A DNA stretch of 64,000 bases from Catalimonadaceae bacterium JC749 (GTDB taxonomy: Bacteria; Bacteroidota; Bacteroidia; Cytophagales; Cyclobacteriaceae). How positions within the stretch are numbered: position 1 is the first letter of the stretch; every line of letters begins with the position of its first letter. The translations under genes were made by a program, and so were the position numbers. Below the pieces are notes generated by a model. The model ran no database searches. It was not told the DNA's origin and worked only from the letters and a program-made list of their open reading frames with translations. The stretch covers positions 310,001-374,000 of the forward strand of contig JAJNNC010000003.1 of NCBI GenBank assembly GCA_021730635.1, written 5' to 3'. Below are positions 17,914 to 24,709 of this stretch, one piece after another.

Positions 17914-18354
17914 ATGAAAGAGCGGATTTTCCGAACAAGCAATTCCTTGTTTCCATTGGTGCTAAGGCTTAGTCTGGGAGGCGTCATTCTGCCACATGGC
18001 TACCTGAAAATCACAGATTACGGGCAGACGGTAGCGCACCTTACCCATGATTATGGTTTACCCTACCTAATCGCCTTCCTGGTAGTGATCATTGAGTTTT
18101 TTGCGCCACTCTTTTTGTTGGCAGGCGCTGCCAGCCGGTTAATGGCCTTGCTGATCGGTGCCATCATGGTGGGAGCCCTTCCCTATCATTGGAGCCATGG
18201 TTTTTTTATGAATTGGTTTGGCCATCAGGCAGGAGAAGGCATTGAATTTCATCTATTAGCCCTGGGGTTAGCCTTGGCGATCGTCTTGGAGGGGAGTGGT
18301 AAATACTCGGTTGACCGAAGCCTGATCTTAAAAAATCAAATGGCTTATTCCTGA
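17914..18354 (+). CDS. DoxX family membrane protein
   Basis: The 146-residue integral membrane protein has four predicted helices. Its first segment reads LRLSLGGVILPHGYLKI, the typical DoxX start, and the second helix PYLIAFLVVIIEFFAPLFLLAG also fits. Members act near quinone or thiol redox chemistry, but the role here is unknown. It follows the NTF2-like gene by 8 bases and ends before a rho-independent terminator. Confidence 0.85.
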   Translation: MKERIFRTSNSLFPLVLRLSLGGVILPHGYLKITDYGQTVAHLTHDYGLPYLIAFLVVIIEFFAPLFLLAGAASRLMALLIGAIMVGALPYHWSHGFFMNWFGHQAGEGIEFHLLALGLALAIVLEGSGKYSVDRSLILKNQMAYS

Positions 18355-18386
18355 GTTTCTTTTTACAAAATCGACCACTATATTGT

Positions 18387-18427
18387 AGCGGGTAGAAAGC
18401 GAAAACTTTTCACCCGCTTCTTTTTTA
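18387..18427 (+). terminator. Rho-independent terminator after DoxX
   Basis: AGCGGGT (18387-18393) pairs with ACCCGCT (18412-18418), with further pairing inside after a one-base bulge. TTCTTTTTT follows. It ends the NTF2-like/DoxX transcript. Confidence 0.75.
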
Positions 18428-18493
18428 TATTGCTGACAACCGTTCGGCGTATGCTGAAGAAACATACATATACACAACCAAAACCTATAGGAT

Positions 18494-19222
18494 ATGAACA
18501 AAATGATCTTACCCTTCCTGCTGTTATGGATGGTGATCCTGTCTCCTTCCCTGGCCCAGTCCTCGCTGGAAGGCAGTTGGAAACTTATCAGCGAAAATGG
18601 CAAGCCACTGGCTGGCAGCGAAATGGTAGCCATCTACAGCGATGATTACTTCATGTTTGGCCATTATGGTCAGGATGGCCATTTTATCAAAGCAGGTGGT
18701 GGCACCTATGCGCTGCAAAATAAGCAATACCAACAGCAGTATGATTTCTACACACAGGATAGTTCACGGGTAAGGAAACCTGAGCACTATGCGATGGAAC
18801 AAAAGGGAAACCAAATGGTACTGAAAAATAAGCAGGGCAACGCAACACAAACCTGGGAGCGGCTGGAATCTACAGAAACGCCCTTGACGGGAGCCTGGCG
18901 CTTTGCAGCACGCGTGGATGAGGAAGGAAATGCCGGGGAAAGAAGAAAACCCGGCCCCCGACAAACGCTGAAAATTTTATCGGGCGATCGTTTCCAATGG
19001 GCTGCTTTTAATTATGAAACCAAAGAGTTTTCCGGTACAGGCGGTGGCACTTATACAGCTTCTGAGGGAAAATATACGGAAAGTATTGAATTTTTTTCCA
19101 GAGATGATCAGCGGGTGGGCCAGTCCTTACAGTTTCAATTTGAACGGGAAGGCAACGATTGGTTTCACCAGGGAAAAAGCAGCAAGGGTGAACCGCTGCA
19201 TGAGATCTGGGAAAAACTTTAG
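18494..19222 (+). CDS. Secreted protein with tandem duplicated lipocalin-like domain
   Basis: A signal peptide (MNKMILPFLLLWMVILSPSL, ending near AQS) precedes two similar halves of about 110 residues. Each half starts with LxGxWxx (LEGSWKLI and LTGAWRFA), has a central GGGTY block (GGGTYALQNKQY and GGGTYTASEGKY), continues into a YDFYTQD/IEFFSRD strand and closes with WERL or WEKL. This is an internal duplication of one small beta-barrel-like unit. The function is not known to me; the WKL start and size recall lipocalin-like ligand carriers. It precedes a secreted esterase-like gene on the same strand. Confidence 0.75.
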   Translation: MNKMILPFLLLWMVILSPSLAQSSLEGSWKLISENGKPLAGSEMVAIYSDDYFMFGHYGQDGHFIKAGGGTYALQNKQYQQQYDFYTQDSSRVRKPEHYAMEQKGNQMVLKNKQGNATQTWERLESTETPLTGAWRFAARVDEEGNAGERRKPGPRQTLKILSGDRFQWAAFNYETKEFSGTGGGTYTASEGKYTESIEFFSRDDQRVGQSLQFQFEREGNDWFHQGKSSKGEPLHEIWEKL

Positions 19223-19330
19223 CAAAAGGGCTGGCTTCGTTTGCTATCAGAAAATAATTGTTCTCTCTGATGAAAGCTTCCGGAAGATGCTCCTATATTG
19301 AACGCTTCAAGACTTTAAGCTCTATTTTCA

Positions 19331-20203
19331 ATGAAATTAACCTGCTTAACACTATTACTGTTTTTCCTCATGAATTCCTCTGTTTTTTCTCAGAAACCAA
19401 AAAATGAGATCATTCCCCTTTGGCCGCAGGAAATTCCCGGTGAAACAGAAGCCAAACACGAAGCGGTGGTCACCGATGATACCAGCCGAAACGTTATCCG
19501 CCTGACCGATGTCACCAATCCTGTTTTGACAGTGTTCGAACCGGAACCGTCCAAAAATCTGGGGGCTGGCATCGTCGTCTGTCCGGGAGGAGGTTACAAC
19601 ATTCTGGCTATCAACCTGGAAGGATATGAGATTGCCCAATGGTTAAACAGCCTGGGATATACCGCTTTCGTGCTCCAATACCGGGTGCCGCAGAAGCAGG
19701 AAGGTGCCTTGCAAGATGTACAACGAGCCCTTCGGTTGGTCAGAAGCCGTGCCAGTCAATGGAAGGTAAATCCTGAGCAGGTAGGGGTCTTGGGTTTTTC
19801 GGCCGGCGGAAGCCTGTCTGCCCGGGCCAGCACCCTTTATAATACCCAGACCTATACTGCTGTAGATTCGGCCGATGGTTTATCCTGCCGCCCAGACTTT
19901 TCGCTGCTGATTTATCCGGCCTACCTGGATCAGGGCAACAACCGGAGCCTGACGCCCGAACTGAAAGTGGATGAAAAGACACCCCCTATGTTTATCTTCT
20001 GCACAGCCGACGACCCTTATGCCCACAGTGGCCTGGTGATGGCGGGGGCCTTGCGCGACGCAAAAGTGCCGGTAGAACTACACCTGCTCCCAACGGGCGG
20101 ACATGGCTACGGCCTCCGTCCTGGCAATGTGGCTGCCGAAACCTGGCCGGCTTTGGCCACCCAATGGATGAAACAATTTATACCTCTTCCTCAGGGAAGG
20201 TGA
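19331..20203 (+). CDS. Secreted alpha/beta hydrolase, acetyl-xylan esterase-like
   Basis: A 290-residue exported hydrolase (signal peptide to about residue 20). It has an oxyanion-hole segment CPGGGYN at 84-90, the nucleophile elbow GFSAGG at 155-160 with Ser157, an acid candidate in TADDPY near Asp228-229, and the catalytic His at GGHGYG, about 258. This set fits the carbohydrate-esterase-like alpha/beta hydrolases that Bacteroidota often carry beside glycan genes, some of which have been annotated as xylanase by old database error. Deacetylation of hemicellulose is a reasonable but unproven role. It is probably a single-gene unit on the plus strand. Confidence 0.82.
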   Translation: MKLTCLTLLLFFLMNSSVFSQKPKNEIIPLWPQEIPGETEAKHEAVVTDDTSRNVIRLTDVTNPVLTVFEPEPSKNLGAGIVVCPGGGYNILAINLEGYEIAQWLNSLGYTAFVLQYRVPQKQEGALQDVQRALRLVRSRASQWKVNPEQVGVLGFSAGGSLSARASTLYNTQTYTAVDSADGLSCRPDFSLLIYPAYLDQGNNRSLTPELKVDEKTPPMFIFCTADDPYAHSGLVMAGALRDAKVPVELHLLPTGGHGYGLRPGNVAAETWPALATQWMKQFIPLPQGR

Positions 20204-20223
20204 AGCTTTACTGACTGACAATC

Positions 20224-20418
20224 ATGAAAGGAAATAAAAGAAGTGATATCAGACCGGGACTCAGAGTAGCCATTGTGCTCAAACAAGATCAGCGGAGTGG
20301 TAAACGTACGGAAGGTATTGTGAAAGATATATTGACCAATGCGCCTACCCATCCTCATGGCATTAAGGTGCGGCTGGAAAGTGGGGCAGTAGGACGTGTA
20401 CAGGAAATTTTAACGTAA
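20224..20418 (+). CDS. YwbE family small protein
   Basis: This 64-residue basic protein matches the YwbE/DUF2196 family over its whole length: RSDIRPGLRVAIVLKQDQRSGK at the start, then TEGIVKDILTNAPTHPHGIKVRL and a closing VGRVQEIL. The pattern suggests a small beta-barrel of the KOW-like kind, but the function of the family is not established. It starts 20 bases after the esterase gene. Confidence 0.88.
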   Translation: MKGNKRSDIRPGLRVAIVLKQDQRSGKRTEGIVKDILTNAPTHPHGIKVRLESGAVGRVQEILT

Positions 20419-20422
20419 ACTC

Positions 20423-20450
20423 AAAAAAAGGCAACCGAAAACCAGTTGCC
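20423..20450 (-). terminator. Rho-independent terminator after hsp20
   Basis: On the minus strand GGCAAC and GTTGCC (20450-20445 and 20435-20430) form a stem with a 9-base loop, followed by seven T residues (20429-20423). It lies 22 bases past the Hsp20 stop. Confidence 0.8.
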
Positions 20451-20472
20451 TTGGTGAGCCTTTCTCCTGCGC

Positions 20473-20919
20473 TTAGTCAATCTTTACTTCCTGAGCAGGC
20501 TGTTGTGCTTCCGGCAATTTCGGTAAGGTGATGATCAGTACACCTTCCTCATGCCTGGCTTTAATTTGGGTAGAGTCTACTTGTCCGTGCAGGCTCACCA
20601 CCCGCTCAAAGGATTTGATCGGGTATTCCTGTCGCCTGAATCTGGGCAAATTATGCTGGTCTACCGTCCGGGTACCCCGGATATACAGCACATCATCTTC
20701 TACGGAGATTTTGATGTTGTCCTTGTCGAAGCTCAAAGCATATACATGGACTTCGTAGTTTGTGTCATTCTCTACGATGTTGAGCGGCACATTGTATTTA
20801 GGGCGTCTGAAGAAACCACCCCGCATGCCTTCCCAAAATTCAGCGCTAAAGGGTGAACTGTGTTTTCCAAAGGCAGGGCCCCATCCCGGGCCACCTCCCT
20901 GATAATATTTTCTATGCAT
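20473..20919 (-). CDS. Hsp20/alpha-crystallin family small heat-shock protein
   Basis: A 148-residue ATP-independent chaperone that holds unfolding proteins. The alpha-crystallin domain runs from about residue 40 (PLNIVENDTNYEVHVYALSF) to 140, with the conserved GVLIITLPK strand (a form of the A-x-x-x-n-GVL motif) at 128-136. It is preceded by a glycine-rich N-terminal arm. It is the third gene of a small operon (95-aa and 72-aa membrane proteins first) whose promoter looks like a target of the neighbouring ECF sigma factor, so it is likely induced by envelope or heat stress through that route. Confidence 0.95.
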   Translation of the reverse strand: MHRKYYQGGGPGWGPAFGKHSSPFSAEFWEGMRGGFFRRPKYNVPLNIVENDTNYEVHVYALSFDKDNIKISVEDDVLYIRGTRTVDQHNLPRFRRQEYPIKSFERVVSLHGQVDSTQIKARHEEGVLIITLPKLPEAQQPAQEVKID

Positions 20920-20936
20920 AATGACGAATGTTAATA

Positions 20937-21155
20937 CTAGTTAAAAGACAATGAATTACGTTGAAAATTTTCCGACTGTCCGGAAGTGTCGGAGTGCTGA
21001 GGGCCGTTCTCCGCGTGCCTGTCGCAACGGAAGTAGCCATCCCGGACTTGCGCGTTCTGGTCGCCCCAGGATCGGGGGCCTGTCAGCGCCATTAAACTGA
21101 AAAAGGTAATAGCGGCGGCCGCCAGGCCTGTCAGTATTCTTGGGTCTACTCTCAT
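20937..21155 (-). CDS. Small single-span membrane protein of unknown function
   Basis: This 72-residue protein has one hydrophobic segment (about residues 7-26, LTGLAAAAITFFSLMAL) followed by a polar tail with one Cys and several His and Asp residues. I do not recognise a family. It lies 24 bases after the 95-aa gene and 17 bases before hsp20, so it belongs to the same transcript. Confidence 0.6.
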   Translation of the reverse strand: MRVDPRILTGLAAAAITFFSLMALTGPRSWGDQNAQVRDGYFRCDRHAENGPQHSDTSGQSENFQRNSLSFN

Positions 21156-21179
21156 GGTAATGTTGTTTTAATAAATATA

Positions 21180-21467
21180 CTAGTCCGTAATCGGAATTTC
21201 TTTTCTGGAATGATAGGGATATCCTCCTTCCAGGCTTTGCCTGAACGACTGGTATTCTTCATCGGTCATCTGACGGATGGTATCCGTGAAAGCCGGATGC
21301 AAGCCGGTGCGTTGTCTCCAGTGATATCTCCTCCGGGAGAAAAGTCTGAACAAGCCTCCCATGATCAGGAGCAATAAGGCAGCCTTTAACAAAAAGAAAG
21401 GCAGGATAAACAAGATAACGCCAGCGGCGATGCCTATCAGAATCGGTTTGAATGGATGAATATACAT
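21180..21467 (-). CDS. Small membrane protein of unknown function, first gene of the hsp20 operon
   Basis: A 95-residue protein with one or two membrane segments between residues 8 and 42 (ILIGIAAGVILFILPFFLLKAALLLL, split by a Pro-Phe-Phe turn), then an Arg-rich cytosolic stretch and a polar C-terminus with MTDEEYQSFRQSLEGGYPY. No family is recognised. An ECF-type promoter lies 43-72 bases upstream of its start codon. Confidence 0.65.
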   Translation of the reverse strand: MYIHPFKPILIGIAAGVILFILPFFLLKAALLLLIMGGLFRLFSRRRYHWRQRTGLHPAFTDTIRQMTDEEYQSFRQSLEGGYPYHSRKEIPITD

Positions 21468-21509
21468 GGTTAAATTATTTTACGGTTAATAATAGGTGTA
21501 CAATGAGGT

Positions 21510-21539
21510 AGACGGACGAGAGAAAAAATTACTTTAAGC
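21510..21539 (-). promoter_or_regulatory. ECF-type promoter of the 95-aa/72-aa/hsp20 operon
   Basis: Minus-strand GCTTAAAGTA (21539-21530), a 15-base spacer, then CGTCT (21514-21510). The same two boxes with the same spacing occur immediately upstream of the ECF sigma gene. CGTC is a classic ECF -10 sequence and the spacing suits that class. The predicted start is about 35 bases before the first codon. Confidence 0.65.
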
Positions 21540-21557
21540 ACTCCTATATTTTTTTAT

Positions 21558-21592
21558 AAAAAAAACCCGGTCAGCAGTAAAGTGGCCGGGTT
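21558..21592 (-). terminator. Rho-independent terminator after the sigma/114-aa pair
   Basis: AACCCGG (21564-21570) pairs with CCGGGTT (21586-21592), and three further pairs including one wobble extend the stem. On the minus strand it is followed by eight T residues (21565-21558). It separates the sigma transcript from the hsp20 operon. Confidence 0.85.
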
Positions 21593-21612
21593 CATACAGA
21601 GAGGGCAGATTT

Positions 21613-21957
21613 TCAGGATTTTTTTTCTTCACATCGCTTTCGCCAGGCCTCTTTGAATTTTGATTTCTCTTCTTCGCTCATCCGCATCCATCTCTCGCGG
21701 ATGTGGCGGGGCGGTCCGCCATAAGGAGTTCCTCCTTTTTTTCCTCCAAACCGGAAGCCTCCCAGCAAGATTCTGGAGAGGATCAGCAATCCGAATGCCT
21801 GCCAGTAGGTAAGGGCCCTTACCTGCAATACATCAGGCAGTATGGCGTTCCATAGCAGCATCACCACACCCGCCAGGATACAGAAGAGCACAGGGATCAT
21901 CAGGAAAAAGAAAAACCTTCTGTTCTTCATACCGGATTTGTTATGACGGTTAACCAT
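21613..21957 (-). CDS. Membrane protein of unknown function co-transcribed with the ECF sigma factor
   Basis: The 114-residue protein has two membrane helices (about 13-34, FFFFLMIPVLFCILAGVVML, and about 48-66, TYWQAFGLLILSRILLGG) and then a glycine-rich turn and a strongly charged helix with RERWMRMSEEEKSKFKEAWR. The charged tail resembles CpxP/Spy-like or heavy-metal-sensor helices in composition but no signature confirms that. It starts 10 bases after the sigma gene, where an anti-sigma factor is often found. It has no visible zinc-binding anti-sigma motif, so calling it one would be a guess. Confidence 0.7.
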   Translation of the reverse strand: MVNRHNKSGMKNRRFFFFLMIPVLFCILAGVVMLLWNAILPDVLQVRALTYWQAFGLLILSRILLGGFRFGGKKGGTPYGGPPRHIRERWMRMSEEEKSKFKEAWRKRCEEKKS

Positions 21958-21967
21958 ATTTTCTGAA

Positions 21968-22543
21968 TTAATATGATAAAAATTCTTTGTAAAAAGTATC
22001 TAAACGCTGTCGCAAATGTTTTACAGCATAGCCTTTCCTGGAAATGATAGTTTTCAGCTTCTCTCCTGTTTTATCAGCAATTTGCTGCAAAGTCATATCT
22101 TCCAGTTCGTTCCAGACAAATACCTGGCGCTGATTTTCAGGCAGTGTTTCCAGGGCGACAAACAGCTCCTGCCAGAAAAGTTCTCTTAATAACGCTGTCT
22201 CGGGGTTGGTATCATCTGCCAGCAAGAAATCTTTAAAAAGCGTTTCCCCTTCTTCATCGACAAAGCTAAAATCTTCCAGGGAATCCGGCTTTTTTTTCCG
22301 GCGTTTGTCAATGATTTTATTTCTGGCAACCCGGAAGAGCCAACCACTCACCTGCTCAATTTCACCCACATTAAGCGCATTGTTCAGCTGATACCAGACT
22401 TCCTGCAAAATGTCTTCTGCATCTTCATCCGATTTTACCCTGCCACGGATGAAGCGAAAAAGACGGTTGCCGTAGTCTTTGACTATCTGAACAATCTTTT
22501 GCCTGGGTTGATCAGCCATCAGTGAATATATTGGGTCTTCCAT
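21968..22543 (-). CDS. ECF-type RNA polymerase sigma factor
   Basis: This 191-residue sigma-70 family factor has region 2 at about residues 20-90 (LFRFIRGRVKSDEDAEDILQEVWYQL, then GWLFRVARNKIIDKRRKK) and region 4 at about 130-185 (LPENQRQVFVWNELEDMTLQQIADKT and TIISRKGYAVKHLRQRL), with no region 3. That is the ECF layout. A promoter copy identical in pattern to that of the hsp20 operon lies just upstream, so it probably drives its own gene. That promoter predicts a start of transcription only a few bases before the ATG at 22543; the ATG at 22519 (MADQPRQ) would give a normal leader and may be the real start. Confidence 0.92.
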   Translation of the reverse strand: MEDPIYSLMADQPRQKIVQIVKDYGNRLFRFIRGRVKSDEDAEDILQEVWYQLNNALNVGEIEQVSGWLFRVARNKIIDKRRKKKPDSLEDFSFVDEEGETLFKDFLLADDTNPETALLRELFWQELFVALETLPENQRQVFVWNELEDMTLQQIADKTGEKLKTIISRKGYAVKHLRQRLDTFYKEFLSY

Positions 22544-22552
22544 TTATTCAGA

Positions 22553-22582
22553 AGACGTATAGGCTGGAAAAATACTTTAAGC
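22553..22582 (-). promoter_or_regulatory. ECF-type promoter of the sigma factor gene
   Basis: Minus-strand GCTTAAAGTA (22582-22573), a 15-base spacer and CGTCT (22557-22553) match the hsp20-operon promoter in both boxes and spacing. This is what autoregulation by the encoded ECF sigma factor would look like. Confidence 0.65.
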
Positions 22583-22659
22583 TATAGACACATAGATTTC
22601 ATTTTCTTGCACTGAATCCAGGAAGACAGAAAATTGCCAAAGTAGTTTCTATCATATCA

Positions 22660-23208
22660 TCAATGACCGCCCCGGTTTAAGATTTCATCCCATGAAAAAT
22701 TGCGCAGGCGGAAGGTTTGGTCATCTATGTTTTCCAGGTCTAGGTAGATATCCAGAAAATAACCATCATTGCTGCCGGGGTGATCGCAGTCAATATATTC
22801 CCTTCTGTCGGGGAACCCCAGATGGATGCCTAAGGGTAACACCTCGTTTTTGGCAGGAACCGCTTCACTTTTGAGTGTCAAGGTTATGCTTTCTGTGTTG
22901 ACGATGAGGGTATCTATCAATTGCCACGAATTATTCCAATCTTTACCATATAGATCTTTGGTACGCTCTACTACATCAAAGGCTGAGAAATAACTTTCCG
23001 GCAAGACGGCCAATACCTCAGTATCAAGAGAAATCTGAACGCTTTGTGCAGCATCTTTAAAAACAGTATCTGCTTCTATGGCTAGAAAAGTATCTCCGTA
23101 TTTCTCATTACAGGTGTCTTCCCCGCAACTGTTCAATAGAAGGCAAGTGCAGCAGAAGACCAGAAAAAATAGTAGTTGCTGTCTGTATGTTACGCTGTGT
23201 AGTATCAT
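22660..23208 (-). CDS. Lipoprotein of unknown function
   Basis: The 182-residue protein has a hydrophobic N-terminus ending in a lipobox at the Cys of LLLNSCGEDTC. The mature part is mostly beta-strand by composition, acidic, with LPLGIHLGFPDRREYIDCDHPG and a C-terminal YLDLENIDDQTFRLRNFSW. I do not recognise a family. It is a single gene between the sigma unit and a degenerate stretch. Confidence 0.6.
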   Translation of the reverse strand: MILHSVTYRQQLLFFLVFCCTCLLLNSCGEDTCNEKYGDTFLAIEADTVFKDAAQSVQISLDTEVLAVLPESYFSAFDVVERTKDLYGKDWNNSWQLIDTLIVNTESITLTLKSEAVPAKNEVLPLGIHLGFPDRREYIDCDHPGSNDGYFLDIYLDLENIDDQTFRLRNFSWDEILNRGGH

Positions 23209-23263
23209 GGCTTGTAGGACAGTCTATGTGTAAGCTAATCAGTTCATTGAGCATTTTTATTAT

Positions 23264-23294
23264 GTTACTTTTTGTCATTGCCACAAAAAGTAAC
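23264..23294. repeat. Perfect 12-base inverted repeat, Bacteroidota-type intergenic hairpin
   Basis: GTTACTTTTTGT (23264-23275) and ACAAAAAGTAAC (23283-23294) form perfect arms around a 7-base loop. The following 70 bases, with CCTCCCTCCGCACGCTCGCT, are richer in G+C than the surroundings. Similar hairpins with such a tail recur in Bacteroidota genomes as far as I recall. No coding role is apparent. Confidence 0.55.
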
Positions 23295-23404
23295 CAAAAA
23301 AGTTTAGAAAATCCGAAAGCTACCATCCACCTCCCTCCGCACGCTCGCTGGATTTTCGACCTAACGCCCCAAAAAACATATCTAATGATATTATTTTGTA
23401 AATT

Positions 23405-23810
23405 TTACTTCCTCCTTTTTCCTAGATTGTCTTCTGCGGGATATTCAAACATTAATTCAACTTCCTTAGCAAAAGAAACAACTTCATCTGTTAAACTCCC
23501 ATTAAAAACTGAGCCTTTATTTTTGCCATGAACCGAAACTCCATCATTTGAATAGAAGATTCCACCCATAAACAATTCGTTGCTATTTATTAAATCAATT
23601 TGTAACATGGGAATTTCATATTTATCTATCACTTCTAAACCATTTGCATCATATATTCCTTTTGAAATAATTATTTGGATTGATTTCTCACCTGTTATCT
23701 TTAATTTCAGCAACAACTTTTTTATCAATGCTTGTTATCGTTGTAGAAACTTTTAATCCCTCTTCATCTTTTCTAAGCTTAAGAGCTGCTTCAAATAAGC
23801 AAAGCTTAAC
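23405..23810 (-). pseudogene. Frameshifted remnant of an AT-rich gene of unknown function
   Basis: Two adjoining minus-strand frames both read as protein. From 23810 the frame gives KLCLFEAALKLRKDEEG and then VSTTITSIDKKVVAEIKDN before a stop near 23685. One base off, the next frame continues with SIQIIISKGIYDANGLEVID through to the stop at 23405. Neither half has a proper N-terminus: the upstream frame begins right after a stop codon, and the downstream one has only a TTG. The best reading is one gene with a missing start and a frameshift near 23690. The A+T content is higher than in its neighbours, which suggests acquired DNA. I cannot name the family. Confidence 0.6.
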
Positions 23811-23854
23811 CTACATATATATTTAAATGGTTATTGTTTTGGCATTACAAATTG

Positions 23855-24538
23855 TTACCAATGTATTTCACGCTTATCTCTGAAGAAACAACCGGTTTTC
23901 TTACCAGCCCCTCCCTGTGCTAACCAGACAATGGTTTCAGCACCTTTTTCCACACTCCGGGAAGCCTGCCGTCCCCCCATATCCGTTCTGACCCATCCCG
24001 GACAAATGGCATTCACGTAGATATTTCTACCTTGGAAAGCATCGGCCAGATGCCGGGTGAGGGCGTTGAGTAAGGTTTTGGAAGCACTGTATAAAGGCGC
24101 ATAAGCACTATAATCTCCGCACATTTCACCAGCACCACTGGAAACCATTACCACCTGTGCCTGAGGCTGTAAAGAATCCTGCAACGCCTGGGTCAGATAC
24201 AAAGGGCCCAAAGCATTGGTATGCATGGTTTGTTCTACAGCTTCTGGCTCTACCGCCAGGAGAGCCGTATGCTCATGCAACAAGATGCCAGCATTGTGGA
24301 TCAGCACCTCTAACCTTATTTTATCCTCTTTCAGAGCGGCAGCCAGTTGCTGAATACTTTTTAAAGAAGCCACATCCAGTGCCTTAAAATCTGCTTGAAG
24401 CTTCTGGGCAGCTTCCTGCCCTTTCCGAGCATCCCTGGCTGTCAGAATCACCTGGAATCCTGCTTCAGACAGTTGCCGGGCTGTCTCAAAACCAATCCCC
24501 CGGTTGGCACCGGTAATCAGGGCTACCTTTTGGTCCAT
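23855..24538 (-). CDS. Short-chain dehydrogenase/reductase (SDR)
   Basis: A 227-residue classical SDR enzyme. The NAD(P)-binding Rossmann motif TGANRGIG is at residues 8-15, HNAGIL at about 85-90, the catalytic Ser in MVSSGAGEM, and the YxxxK pair in YSASK near 150-154. The basic residue in the TGANRG loop suggests NADP(H). The C-terminus is short for the family, with a final FFRDKREIHW strand. The substrate is not readable. It appears to be a single-gene unit, 171 bases upstream of the BNR lipoprotein's stop. Confidence 0.9.
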   Translation of the reverse strand: MDQKVALITGANRGIGFETARQLSEAGFQVILTARDARKGQEAAQKLQADFKALDVASLKSIQQLAAALKEDKIRLEVLIHNAGILLHEHTALLAVEPEAVEQTMHTNALGPLYLTQALQDSLQPQAQVVMVSSGAGEMCGDYSAYAPLYSASKTLLNALTRHLADAFQGRNIYVNAICPGWVRTDMGGRQASRSVEKGAETIVWLAQGGAGKKTGCFFRDKREIHW

Positions 24539-24709
24539 TTTTTTGTCGGGATATGCTTACGAAAGATAGAGAGGAAAAGGAACACAAATCAAGCCTTTAC
24601 TAATATAGAGAGATAAAAATATTTCGCAATACAACCAAGGCACTTTCCCTGCTTGGATGCCCCCTTTGGACTAGTCCCGCCTGGAGAGTTGTCCCTGTAT
24701 TCGCTCCTC

